From positions 62,001 to 126,000 of the forward strand of contig NZ_JAMFLZ010000008.1 in NCBI RefSeq assembly GCF_023502325.1: DNA of 64,000 bases, given 5' to 3'. The notes beneath the pieces were generated by a model that worked only from the letters and a program-made list of their open reading frames with translations, ran no database searches and was not told the origin of the DNA. Below, in pieces: positions 42,563 through 51,608 of the stretch. Origin of the DNA: Wocania_A spongiicola. Lineage in GTDB: Bacteria; Bacteroidota; Bacteroidia; Flavobacteriales; Flavobacteriaceae. Position 1 is the stretch's first letter. Each line of letters begins with the position of its first letter. The position numbers and the translations under genes are program-made.

Positions 42563-43363
42563 ATGAATAAAAAACACATCATTTTAGTTTTGAGTATATT
42601 CTTTTTATTCAATTGTAAAAATGAAGGAAAGAAAGAAAACATCGAATTACCAAAAAAAGATAACTGGGTAAAACTATTTAATGGAAAAGATTTAAAAGAT
42701 TGGACTATTAAAATTAAAAATCAACCTCTAGGTGAGAATTACAAAAACACCTTTATAGTAGAAAACGGTGTGATGAAAGTTAATTATAATGAATACAATG
42801 ATACTTTTAATGAATCTTACGGTCATATTTACTATAACAAAGAATTTTCGAATTATAAATTCAGGATGCAATACAGGTTTACAGGCAATCAATTAAAAGA
42901 TGGTGCTGGTTGGGCAACAAGAAATAGTGGTGTTATGGTTCATTGTGAGAATCCAAAAAACATAGGCTTAAACCAAAGTTTTCCAGTATCTATTGAGGTT
43001 CAACTTTTGGGCGGATTAGAATCAGGCGAACGACCAACAGGTAATTTATGTACACCTGGTACACATGTTGAAATGAATGATGAATTATTCACACCGCATT
43101 GCATCAATTCTAAGTCAAAAACCTATAATGGAGATCAGTGGGTTAATTTAGAAATTGAAGTTAGAAACGATTCTATTATTAAACACTTTATCAATGGAGA
43201 AAATGTACTCTCTTATACTAAACCTCAAATAGGCGGCTCCATAGACCACAATCAAGAATATTGGAAAAAGAGAGAAGGAACCCCGTTAAAAAAGGGATAT
43301 ATCTCTTTACAAAGTGAAAGCCACCCAGTAGAATTTAGAAATATAGAAATACTAGAGCTTTAA
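42563..43363 (+). CDS. DUF1080 (3-keto-glycoside hydrolase/lyase family) lipoprotein (second copy)
   Basis: A 266-residue lipoprotein (FFLFNC, Cys18) with a DUF1080 jellyroll domain. Signatures are WVKLFNGKDLKDWTIK, RNSGVMVHCENP, SIEVQLLGG and GYISLQSESHPVEFRNIEI. It differs from the copy at 31227-31964 in its loops, so the substrate is probably different. It lies 14 bp after the small-subunit gene and 2 bp before the FGE-like gene. Expected role: cleavage of C3-oxidised glycosides in the periplasm or at the surface. Confidence 0.85.
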   Translation: MNKKHIILVLSIFFLFNCKNEGKKENIELPKKDNWVKLFNGKDLKDWTIKIKNQPLGENYKNTFIVENGVMKVNYNEYNDTFNESYGHIYYNKEFSNYKFRMQYRFTGNQLKDGAGWATRNSGVMVHCENPKNIGLNQSFPVSIEVQLLGGLESGERPTGNLCTPGTHVEMNDELFTPHCINSKSKTYNGDQWVNLEIEVRNDSIIKHFINGENVLSYTKPQIGGSIDHNQEYWKKREGTPLKKGYISLQSESHPVEFRNIEILEL

Positions 43364-43364
43364 A

Positions 43365-44339
43365 ATGAAATTAAAATATTCTATAAAATTAGTAGTTGGT
43401 TTATTAATAATAATTCAAAACCAACAATTAAATGCTCAGGACTTTAATAACTATTTGCAAGAATTAGACGGAGAGAGTATTACCATAGAAATGATAGCTG
43501 TAAAAGGAGGTGGTTTTTTAATGGGAGCCAACTCAAATGATTCTAAACGTAGTGATGATGAGAAACCAAATCATAAAGTAGAAGTTGATGATTTTTGGAT
43601 GGGTAAATATGAAATTACTTGGGAACAATATGACACCTTTGTATTTGGTGAATTTGGTCCTGAACAGTTTAAAAGTAAAGAGAAATTAAATGATTTAGGG
43701 ATTGATGCTGTTTCTGGAGCTACGCCTCCATATGTTGACATGAGCTTTAATATGGGAAAAGAAAGTCATCCTGCTGTAAATATGACGCAATATGCAGCTA
43801 TTATGTATTGCAAATGGTTGACTTCAAAAACAGGAGTGTTTTACCGATTACCTACTGAAGCAGAATGGGAATATGTTTGTAAAAAAGGAAAAACAGATCA
43901 AGGTACAGACCTTAAAAAAGTAGCTTGGTTTGATGAAAATACAAATGAAAAATATGAAAAAACAGGGTTAAAAGAGGCAAATGGTTTAGGAATACATGAT
44001 TTATTAGGTAATGTGTCTGAATGGGTTATGGATCAATATGATGCAGATTATTATCAATCATCTCCACAAAGAAACCCTTGGAATAAACCATCAGAATTAT
44101 ATCCTAGAGTTGTACGTGGAGGGTCATGGAAAGACACAAAAGATAAGTTGTGTTGTTCGGCACGAGGTCAATCGAAACAAAAATGGAAAAGAAGAGATCC
44201 TCAAATTCCGAAAAGTAATTGGTGGCATACTAATGCCCCATTTGTTGGTTTTCGTGTAGTACGTCCAAAAATTCAACCATCAAAAGAAGAAATAAAAAAG
44301 TATTGGCTATCAGTAATTGAAGATTACGGATTAAATTAA
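43365..44339 (+). CDS. FGE/SUMF1-like domain protein, exported, probably not a sulfatase activator
   Basis: A 324-residue protein with a Sec signal (LVVGLLIIIQNQQLNAQ). The fold is that of formylglycine-generating enzymes: MIAVKGGGFLMGAN at the start, YRLPTEAEWEYVCKKG in the middle and GLGIHDLLGNVSEWVMD, VVRGGSW and FVGFRVVRP at the end. True FGEs carry two catalytic Cys shortly after the RGGSW element. Here that region reads KDTKDKLCCSARG, which does not keep the usual spacing. No sulfatase gene is in the window. It may be a structural or binding relative, as found in gliding-motility proteins, or part of the sugar-oxidation system. Confidence 0.82.
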   Translation: MKLKYSIKLVVGLLIIIQNQQLNAQDFNNYLQELDGESITIEMIAVKGGGFLMGANSNDSKRSDDEKPNHKVEVDDFWMGKYEITWEQYDTFVFGEFGPEQFKSKEKLNDLGIDAVSGATPPYVDMSFNMGKESHPAVNMTQYAAIMYCKWLTSKTGVFYRLPTEAEWEYVCKKGKTDQGTDLKKVAWFDENTNEKYEKTGLKEANGLGIHDLLGNVSEWVMDQYDADYYQSSPQRNPWNKPSELYPRVVRGGSWKDTKDKLCCSARGQSKQKWKRRDPQIPKSNWWHTNAPFVGFRVVRPKIQPSKEEIKKYWLSVIEDYGLN

Positions 44340-44352
44340 AAAAATTAAAACC

Positions 44353-45681
44353 ATGGAACAAAAAAAGAATAACTTAACAAGACGCAGTTTTGTAAAAGGG
44401 TCGTCATTAGCAGCTGGAGGAATTATTCTAACACCTTCATTACTTACCGCTACTCCTATATTTAATAAAGTTAAAAAATTAAAGCTAGCCGTTGTAGGAT
44501 GTGGTGGAAGAGGTACCGGAGCTGTAAGTCAAGCATTAAAAGCAGACGAAAATGTAGAATTAGTTGCCATGGCTGATGCTTTTGAGGATAGGTTAGAGAA
44601 AGCCTATACCAGTTTAACAAAAATGTTCCAAACAGGAAAGCTTAACGTAAAAGCATCCCACAAGTTTGTTGGTTTTGGTTCTTACAAAAAAGCCATTGAT
44701 GCTGCTGATGTTGTTATTTTAACAACACCTCCTGGGTTTAGGCCTAAACATTTTGAATATGCTATTTCTCAAGGGAAGCATGTATTTATGGAAAAACCTG
44801 TAGCAACAGACGTTGCAGGAATTAAAAAAGTTTTAGAAGCCGCTAAAGCTGCTAAAGCTAAAAATTTAAATGTAGTTGTTGGTTTGCAAAGGCATTATCA
44901 AGCAAGTTATATCGAAACATACAATCGTATTAAAAAAGGAGATATCGGTCAAATTGTATCAGGTCAAGTATACTGGAATGGTTCAGGTGTTTGGGTAAGA
45001 CCAAGAAAAGCTAATCAAACCGAAATGGAATATCAAATGAGAAACTGGTACTATTTTAATTGGATTTGTGGAGACCATATTTTAGAACAACACATTCATA
45101 ATATTGATGTAGCCAACTGGTTTATTGGCGGGTATCCAATAAAGGCTACTGGAACTGGTGGTAGAGAAGTACGTAAAGGAAAAGATCATGGCCATATATT
45201 TGACCACCATGTTGTAGAATTTGAATATGAAAACGGTGCAATTATTTCTAGTCAATGCAGGCATCAACCAGGAACAAAACATAGAGTAGACGAATCTTTT
45301 CAAGGCACTTTAGGCACATCATATAACCATGGAGGGAGTACTGCCGTGTTAAAAAAATATGATGGAACAAAAATCTATAATCATAACAGTGAAGATGATA
45401 TTAATCCATATCAACAAGAACATAACCGATTATTTAAATCTATACGAAACGGAGAAGTTATAAACGATGCGGAATTTGGGGCAAAAAGTACTATGACAGC
45501 TATTATGGGTAGAATGGCAACCTACTCTGGAAAAGAAATAACTTGGGATAAAGCCATGGCACTTGATCATAAATTAGTTCCAGATGAGGACACGCTTACT
45601 TTTGATTCTGTTCCGCCAATAGTTCCAGATGAAAACGGAAATTATCCTGTTCCAGTCCCAGGAAAAACTAATTTTATATAG
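44353..45681 (+). CDS. Tat-exported Gfo/Idh/MocA oxidoreductase
   Basis: A 442-residue oxidoreductase with a twin-arginine signal (LTRRSFVKGSSLAAGG). The Rossmann segment is KLAVVGCGGRGTGAV, the catalytic Lys is in VFMEKPVATD and the Asp/His segment is WICGDHILEQHIHNIDVANW. Tat export means that it folds and binds its nicotinamide cofactor before leaving the cytoplasm, as in glucose-fructose oxidoreductase. The cofactor must then be recycled in place, by a second substrate. It lies 13 bp after the FGE-like gene and 2 bp before the isomerase. Confidence 0.88.
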   Translation: MEQKKNNLTRRSFVKGSSLAAGGIILTPSLLTATPIFNKVKKLKLAVVGCGGRGTGAVSQALKADENVELVAMADAFEDRLEKAYTSLTKMFQTGKLNVKASHKFVGFGSYKKAIDAADVVILTTPPGFRPKHFEYAISQGKHVFMEKPVATDVAGIKKVLEAAKAAKAKNLNVVVGLQRHYQASYIETYNRIKKGDIGQIVSGQVYWNGSGVWVRPRKANQTEMEYQMRNWYYFNWICGDHILEQHIHNIDVANWFIGGYPIKATGTGGREVRKGKDHGHIFDHHVVEFEYENGAIISSQCRHQPGTKHRVDESFQGTLGTSYNHGGSTAVLKKYDGTKIYNHNSEDDINPYQQEHNRLFKSIRNGEVINDAEFGAKSTMTAIMGRMATYSGKEITWDKAMALDHKLVPDEDTLTFDSVPPIVPDENGNYPVPVPGKTNFI

Positions 45682-45683
45682 AA

Positions 45684-46616
45684 ATGAAGAGAAGATTATT
45701 CATAAAAAAAACTACTGCTACTGCATCCTTACTAGGAATTGGCATAACAGGTATTAATGCTATGAATATTTTACATCCTAATAAAACAACAAACCTTTCC
45801 AATATGTTCAAATTAAATTATGCTCCACATTTAGGTATGTTTAAAAATCATGCAGGAAACGATCCAATTGATCAATTAAACTTTATGGCAGATCAAGGGT
45901 TTACTGCGTTTGAAGACAACGGCATGAAGGGTCGGGCTCTTGAAACTCAAGAAAAAATGGCAAAAACCATGTCTGATAGAAATATGACCATGGGTGTATT
46001 TGTAGCTCACAAAATTTATTGGAAAGAGCCAAATTTAGCAAGTGGAGATATTGATAAACGAAAGGAATTTTTAAACGAAATTAAAGAATCTGTAGAAGTT
46101 GCAAAACGTGTTAATGCCAAATGGATGACTGTTGTTCCTGGTCATGTAGATTTAAGGCAAAACATACATTATCAAACAGCTCATGTTATAGAAACATTAA
46201 AGCAGGCATCAGCTATTTTAGAGCCTCATAATTTAACTATGGTATTAGAGCCTTTAAATTTTAGAAATCACCCTGGATTATTTTTAAGTGAATCACCCCA
46301 AGCTTATCAAATATGTAAAGCAGTAAATTCTCCATCATGTAAAATTTTATTTGATATATACCATCAACAAATTCAAGAAGGAAATTTAATTCCAAATATT
46401 GATAACTGTTGGGATGAAATTGCTTATTTTCAAATCGGCGATAACCCTGGTCGTAATGAACCAACCACTGGAGAAATAAATTACAAAAATGTATTCAAAC
46501 ATATTCATTCAAAAGGATTTAAAGGTGTTTTAGGTATGGAGCATGGTAACTCAATAAGTGGAAAAGAAGGCGAATTATCAGTTATTAACGCATACAAAGA
46601 ATCAGATAGTTTCTAA
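45684..46616 (+). CDS. Tat-exported TIM-barrel isomerase (hydroxypyruvate isomerase-like)
   Basis: A 310-residue protein with a twin-arginine signal (MKRRLFIKKTTATASLLGIG). The barrel has the hydroxypyruvate-isomerase-like metal segments VLEPLNFRNHPG, ILFDIYHQQIQEG, FQIGDNPGRNEPTTGE and GVLGMEHG. It lies 2 bp after one Gfo gene and 26 bp before another, all with Tat signals. Together they suggest oxidation, isomerisation and reduction of a sugar in the periplasm. The true substrate is unlikely to be hydroxypyruvate given this context, but that is inference. Confidence 0.85.
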   Translation: MKRRLFIKKTTATASLLGIGITGINAMNILHPNKTTNLSNMFKLNYAPHLGMFKNHAGNDPIDQLNFMADQGFTAFEDNGMKGRALETQEKMAKTMSDRNMTMGVFVAHKIYWKEPNLASGDIDKRKEFLNEIKESVEVAKRVNAKWMTVVPGHVDLRQNIHYQTAHVIETLKQASAILEPHNLTMVLEPLNFRNHPGLFLSESPQAYQICKAVNSPSCKILFDIYHQQIQEGNLIPNIDNCWDEIAYFQIGDNPGRNEPTTGEINYKNVFKHIHSKGFKGVLGMEHGNSISGKEGELSVINAYKESDSF

Positions 46617-46642
46617 AAACCCTTTATTTTAATCATTGATAA

Positions 46643-48082
46643 ATGAAAAAAAAACATAAAATGAACAACAGAAGGTCATTTATTAAGACGACTGCTTTAA
46701 CCTCATTAGGAATTTCAATTATCCCAAGGCATGTTATGGGTCAAGGGTTCATTCCACCTAGCGACAAACTAAATATTGCCGTTATAGGTGGTGGTGGAAA
46801 AGGATATTCTGATGCTATAAACGCTTGGAATAATGGCGCATCAAACATAGCTGCTATTTGTGATGTAGATTGGAATCAGTCAAAAAGACTGATGGAAAAA
46901 TTCCCAAATGCAAAACGATTTAAAGATTATAAAAAACTTTTTGATGAAATAAAAAATATTGATGCAGTAACAGTTTCCACACCAGATCATACGCATGCAG
47001 TAATAGCTATGGCTGCCATAAAATCAAACAAACATGTTTATGTACAAAAACCATTAACGCATAGTATCTATGAGGCTAGAATGCTTACAAAAGCAGCTAA
47101 CGAATATAAAGTGGTAACGCAGATGGGGAATCAAGGTGCATCAGGAAATGGTGTTAAACAAATGATTAAATGGTTTGATGAAGGCAAAATTGGTGCAGTT
47201 AGTAAAGTACATGTTTGGACCAACAGACCCGTTTGGCCTCAAGGTATAAATACCCCAACAGACAAACCTGCTTTAATTGATGGACTAGACTGGAATAATT
47301 GGGTTGGTCCTGCAAAAATGGTTGATTATCATCCATTATATCACCCATTTAAGTGGCGTGGTTGGTGGAATTTTGGAACGGGAGCTTTAGGCGATATGGG
47401 CTGTCATTTAATTGACCCACCATTTAGAGTATTGGGGCTTGGATATCCAACAGAAGTAGAAAGTAGCGTTGGAGCCGTTTTTAAGAAAGACTGGTCTCCA
47501 GAATATTTACCAGAATCTTGTCCGCCTTCATCAAGAACACAATTAAAATTTCCTGCATCAGCAAAAAATGCATCGGAAATCACATTAACTTGGTCAGATG
47601 GTGGTTTAAGACCTTTCCATCCTGATTTAATTCCAGCTGACCATCCTATTGGCGATCATGATAGCGCAAATGGAGTTATAATGATTGGAGACAAAGGAAT
47701 TATGACTTGTGGAACATATGGAGTTGCACCAAAAGTATACCTAAACAATGGTGATCTTTTAACATTTGAAGATACAGAAAAAAGTATACTTCCTGAAAGT
47801 GGACATAATGCCTCTTGGGTAGAAGCTTGTAAAGATGGCTTTGGTAAAGAAAAGCATAAAGCCCTTACATCATCGTTCGATTTTGCAGGACCACTAACCG
47901 AAAGTGTTTTAATGGGTAACCTTGCCATTAGAAGTTATAATCTTAGAAAGCCAAAAGGAAACAGATTTGAATACCCTGGAAGAAAAAAATTATTATGGGA
48001 TGGTGAAAATATGGAAATCACAAATTTTGATGAAGCAAATCAATTTGTAAAAAGGACATATAGAGACGGTTGGAAATTATAA
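46643..48082 (+). CDS. Tat-exported Gfo/Idh/MocA oxidoreductase (second, larger)
   Basis: A 479-residue oxidoreductase. The Tat signal is NNRRSFIKTTALTSLGISI. The Rossmann motif is NIAVIGGGGKGYSDA, the catalytic Lys is in VYVQKPLTHS and the Asp/His segment is GALGDMGCHLIDPPF. The Met at 46661 (MNNRRSF) is an alternative start that gives a more typical Tat signal. This type with LTHSIYEARML and TQMGNQGASG is widespread in Bacteroidota and Planctomycetota sugar clusters. It shares only the fold with the protein at 44353-45681, so the two are not recent duplicates. Confidence 0.88.
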   Translation: MKKKHKMNNRRSFIKTTALTSLGISIIPRHVMGQGFIPPSDKLNIAVIGGGGKGYSDAINAWNNGASNIAAICDVDWNQSKRLMEKFPNAKRFKDYKKLFDEIKNIDAVTVSTPDHTHAVIAMAAIKSNKHVYVQKPLTHSIYEARMLTKAANEYKVVTQMGNQGASGNGVKQMIKWFDEGKIGAVSKVHVWTNRPVWPQGINTPTDKPALIDGLDWNNWVGPAKMVDYHPLYHPFKWRGWWNFGTGALGDMGCHLIDPPFRVLGLGYPTEVESSVGAVFKKDWSPEYLPESCPPSSRTQLKFPASAKNASEITLTWSDGGLRPFHPDLIPADHPIGDHDSANGVIMIGDKGIMTCGTYGVAPKVYLNNGDLLTFEDTEKSILPESGHNASWVEACKDGFGKEKHKALTSSFDFAGPLTESVLMGNLAIRSYNLRKPKGNRFEYPGRKKLLWDGENMEITNFDEANQFVKRTYRDGWKL

Positions 48083-48098
48083 CTCGTAAACTTTCTAA

Positions 48099-48485
48099 AT
48101 GAATCATATTAATCCATTAAGTAAACAGAAAAAAATCACGAATATAATACTATGCATTCTGTTTATCATTTTTGCAATATTACAATTAAATGACCCAGAT
48201 GGCATTTTATGGTTTGCAATATATTTTATTGTGGCAATTATATGCATATACAACAACTTTAAACCTATCCCTAGATTATTTTTAGTTGTAACTATAGTTG
48301 TTTTACTAGCTTATGCCATATTCCATTTTTCATTATTCATTGATTATTTAAAAACAGAAAACAAGGAAGAAATTTTTGGTGAGATGGTTTATGAAAAACC
48401 ATATTTAGAAGGCACTAGAGAATTCATTGGCCTTTTAATAGCTGCTTTTGGTGTTATATATCAATTAAAGATTAGAAAAAATTAA
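48099..48485 (+). CDS. Small four-helix membrane protein (TMEM220-like)
   Basis: A 128-residue protein with four predicted membrane helices (about 15-30, 36-54, 58-80 and 105-122). It contains FAILQLNDPDGILWFAIYF, typical of the transmembrane family 220. Function of this family is unknown. It is encoded 17 bp after the second Gfo gene, so it is likely co-transcribed with the exported sugar oxidoreductases. Confidence 0.75.
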   Translation: MNHINPLSKQKKITNIILCILFIIFAILQLNDPDGILWFAIYFIVAIICIYNNFKPIPRLFLVVTIVVLLAYAIFHFSLFIDYLKTENKEEIFGEMVYEKPYLEGTREFIGLLIAAFGVIYQLKIRKN

Positions 48486-48559
48486 CCTATTCTTATCAAA
48501 AATTTAAGTTACTTTTCCTAAATAAAAATTAAACCCTTTATACTTTTCAAAATTAGAAT

Positions 48560-51370
48560 ATGAATAAAATTATAATGCTTTTCCTTTTTACAATAACGAG
48601 TATGTTTTGTAATACCATTTTTTCTCAAAATAATATTAGTGGAGAAGTAAAAGATAGACAAGGAAATCCTTTAGAAGGCGCAAACATTATTTTAACTCCA
48701 ACTGGAAATAGTGCTACAACTAATTCTGATGGGGTTTTCAAAATAGATAATATCTCCTCTGGAAACTATGTAATAAACATCTCGTATTTAGGATATAAAA
48801 CTATAGAGAAAACTGTTGAAATAACTAATAAAAATATAACACTTTCTTTTGTTTTAGAAGACGATTTGTTAAACCTACAAACTGTTGTAGTTACTGGAAC
48901 TTTTGACCCTAGAATCCAATTAGAATCAAGCACTTCTGTAAGTATACTGAATTCAAAATCAATTCAACAAAACTATCCTCAAGGAACTGCTAGCTTACTT
49001 CAAAATATCCCAGGCACATTTACTGATGCATCTGCTGGCGAAGTTTATACAAAAGTCTATACACGAGGTATTTCGGCTTCTGCAGAAGATGATACAGGGT
49101 GGTATTATGTATCTCTTCAAGAAGATGGACTTCCTGTTAGTCTTGTTCAACATTCATATTATAGTCCAGATCTTTTTCATCGTGTAGATTTAACCACTCA
49201 AAAAGTAGAAGCATTAAGAGGAGGAAGTGCATCTATTACTGCCCTTAATGCACCTGGTGGTGTTTACAACTTTATTTCGCACGGTGTTAGAAATAAATTT
49301 GGAGGGGATATACAATTAACAACTGGTATGCAAGGTGAAGAAAATTATATTTACAAAATTGATGCTAATATTGGTGGCCCTCTAGGAAATAACTGGTTTT
49401 TTAATGCTGGTGGACATTACAGACATGATGATGGTGCAAGAGATACAGATTTCCCATTTAGTAAAGGTGGTCAGTTAAAATTTAATGTCATAAAAAAGAA
49501 TGCACGAGGCTATCTAAAGTTTTATGGTAAAGTTTTAAATGACAAAACTAATAGATATACTGGTGTTGCTGCTGTAAACTGGAACAATCCTACACCTGCT
49601 TTTGGGCAAGACTTTGAGTCAACTTCTCTTTTAATGCCTAGCTTTAATGCTAGCATTCCAGATGGAAGAAATTTGAATAAGAAAAATGCTTTTAACCCAT
49701 CTCAGGGTGTTTACGCTAAAGATTTTTCATTAGGTTTTGATTTTTTTCAAAATATAGGTAATAATTGGTCCTTAAAAAACAATATGAAATTTTCTGTAAA
49801 AGATGCCAATTGGCAAACTTCAATTAGTAATGCATTTGTTTCATTAAATAACCCACTAGCCTATTTTATTAGTGGCGCAAGTTTTCCTATTGGTCAAATT
49901 GTTTTTAGAGACGCACAATCTGGTTCAGAGCTTGCTCGACTTAATAACGCAGGAATTTTAGCAGGACAGCCCATTGAATATTTAGGCGAAGGCACATTAC
50001 CTAATGATGCCATTATGGGAACTTCTGCATGGTATAAAGACAATAAAGCTGATGAATATATGCATCAATTTATTTTACAAAAAGAATTAGAAAATCATGA
50101 CATTTCAACTGGTTTTGATTTTGGTTTTTCAAACACCTCCCTATTTACCCAAGGTAGTTTTGCTTTTGTAACTTACGAACCAAACCCAAGAATGCTTCAT
50201 GTCACACTTGAAAATCCTGGAGCCCCTGTAATTGAACTTTCCGATTCTAATGGTATTAGTAATTATGGCGGCTTATTTTTTGTAAACTCTAGAGCAAAGG
50301 TAACTCAAGCATCAACTTTTATTAATGATAGATGGAAAGTTTCTGATGATGTACATATAGATTTAGGGATACGATACGAAACTATTAAACACAAAGGAAG
50401 TAAAGATCGTTTTGCCCCGTTTACTCAAGGCGGAGGCTTAGATGGAAATAATAATACAGCTTACGATAATGGTATTTTATCTCCAACAGGTGAAAAAGAT
50501 AATTTCAATTACAATTATAACTACTTATCTTTTTCAGGAGGTGTTAATTATAAATTTGATGACGATGGCGCTTTATTTGCTAGGTTTTCTCAAGGGAACA
50601 AAGCACCAGAATTAAATTATTATTTCAACAATTTCTCCAATGTACCCATTAATAAAAAAGGAGAAGTACAAAAAATAAATCAAGCAGAAATAGGTATTAA
50701 ATATAACCTTAAAAACTTCTCTTTTACAAGTACAATGTTTTGGAGCCAACTTAAAGATATTGGTATTGCTAATTTTGAGTTTGATTCAAGCGATAATAGC
50801 ATTTTCTATACACCAATCCAGTTTAATACATCAAGAACAATAGGTTTGGAATGGGAAAGTATTTATTCACCAATTCAAAATTTTATCTTTCGTTTTAACG
50901 GAATCATTCAAGATCCCAAAGCCACTAAATGGAAAGTTTATGACGCTGCGGGTTCGGTTGACACAAGCGATGATAGTATTTTAGACTATTCAGGAAATGT
51001 ATTACCATTTAACCCTAAATTAATGTTCAATCTTAGCAATGAATATGAAAAAGATAAGGTTTCAGCATTTATTAAATGGCAGTTTATGGGCAAACGCGAT
51101 GGCAATGTATCTAATGGATTTAAGCTTCCTGCTTATAGTATTTTTAATGCAGGTGCTGGATACCAAATAAGCAAACACTTATCAGCAGATATATTAGTAA
51201 CCAATCTTTTTAACTCGGAAGGATTAGCCAATTTTTTTGGCGCGAATAGTTTTGGTGCGAATGCAAACGGAGCAACCCCAGATTTTATTGCAGCCAATCC
51301 AGATGCTAGTTTTGTAGTTTTTCCTGTTTTACGCAGAAGAGCTTTATTAAAATTAAATTATAGTTTTTAG
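48560..51370 (+). CDS. TonB-dependent outer-membrane receptor without SusD partner
   Basis: A 936-residue receptor. A signal peptide (FTITSMFCNTIFSQ) is followed by a carboxypeptidase-regulatory-like domain (ISGEVKDRQGNPLEGANI). The plug has LQTVVVTGTFDPR and VEALRGGSASITALNAPGG. The barrel ends in RRALLKLNYSF with the expected C-terminal Phe. It is not of the SusC/RagA type: there is no SusD gene beside it and the plug is of the general siderophore/vitamin/sugar type. It closes the plus-strand oxidoreductase operon and probably brings the small glycoside substrate into the periplasm. A cofactor such as PQQ is another possibility. Confidence 0.9.
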   Translation: MNKIIMLFLFTITSMFCNTIFSQNNISGEVKDRQGNPLEGANIILTPTGNSATTNSDGVFKIDNISSGNYVINISYLGYKTIEKTVEITNKNITLSFVLEDDLLNLQTVVVTGTFDPRIQLESSTSVSILNSKSIQQNYPQGTASLLQNIPGTFTDASAGEVYTKVYTRGISASAEDDTGWYYVSLQEDGLPVSLVQHSYYSPDLFHRVDLTTQKVEALRGGSASITALNAPGGVYNFISHGVRNKFGGDIQLTTGMQGEENYIYKIDANIGGPLGNNWFFNAGGHYRHDDGARDTDFPFSKGGQLKFNVIKKNARGYLKFYGKVLNDKTNRYTGVAAVNWNNPTPAFGQDFESTSLLMPSFNASIPDGRNLNKKNAFNPSQGVYAKDFSLGFDFFQNIGNNWSLKNNMKFSVKDANWQTSISNAFVSLNNPLAYFISGASFPIGQIVFRDAQSGSELARLNNAGILAGQPIEYLGEGTLPNDAIMGTSAWYKDNKADEYMHQFILQKELENHDISTGFDFGFSNTSLFTQGSFAFVTYEPNPRMLHVTLENPGAPVIELSDSNGISNYGGLFFVNSRAKVTQASTFINDRWKVSDDVHIDLGIRYETIKHKGSKDRFAPFTQGGGLDGNNNTAYDNGILSPTGEKDNFNYNYNYLSFSGGVNYKFDDDGALFARFSQGNKAPELNYYFNNFSNVPINKKGEVQKINQAEIGIKYNLKNFSFTSTMFWSQLKDIGIANFEFDSSDNSIFYTPIQFNTSRTIGLEWESIYSPIQNFIFRFNGIIQDPKATKWKVYDAAGSVDTSDDSILDYSGNVLPFNPKLMFNLSNEYEKDKVSAFIKWQFMGKRDGNVSNGFKLPAYSIFNAGAGYQISKHLSADILVTNLFNSEGLANFFGANSFGANANGATPDFIAANPDASFVVFPVLRRRALLKLNYSF

Positions 51371-51404
51371 TATATTTTAAAAACAAGTAACATATATAAA
51401 ACTT

Positions 51405-51440
51405 TTAAAGCCTGTTGAGTTTTTTCTTTTCAGGCTTTAA
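51405..51440 (+). terminator. Weak hairpin terminator after the TonB receptor gene
   Basis: TTAAAGCCTG (51405-51414) and CAGGCTTTAA (51431-51440) form a 10-bp stem around a 16-nt T-rich loop. It lies 34 bp after the receptor stop. The T-run after the stem is poor, so termination may be partial. Confidence 0.5.
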
Positions 51441-51542
51441 TATTTGAAAATGACTCGTGCGAAATCGTTTTCCCGTTAATAACTTTTTGATTTACAAGCT
51501 CTTTTTAGTAAATCACCCCTGTTTTTGCATAAGTTTTTAAAT

Positions 51543-51579
51543 TAGATTTGTATACCTTGATATCATAAAGTTTGGTATA
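51543..51579 (+). promoter_or_regulatory. Possible promoter and operator ahead of the LacI-family gene
   Basis: TAGATTTG (51543-51550) matches the -7 consensus TAnnTTTG. Right after it TATACC (51551-51556) and GGTATA (51574-51579) form an inverted repeat around an inner palindrome TGATATCA (51558-51565). This layout would suit autoregulation by the LacI protein, whose ATG is 30 bp downstream. Spacing to a -33 TTG is not ideal. Confidence 0.35.
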
Positions 51580-51608
51580 AAAAGAAAAAACTTAAAATAA
51601 GCTTAAGT

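Noticed and set aside
43365..44339. Anaerobic or aerobic sulfatase-maturation system for sulfated algal glycans
   Set aside because: No sulfatase gene is in the window and the Cys arrangement does not fit an FGE.
31227..48082. Inositol catabolic cluster
   Set aside because: Gfo/Idh/MocA and TIM-barrel isomerases would fit inositol use, but no IolC, IolD or IolB-like gene is present, whereas GMC, DUF1080 and small subunits are.
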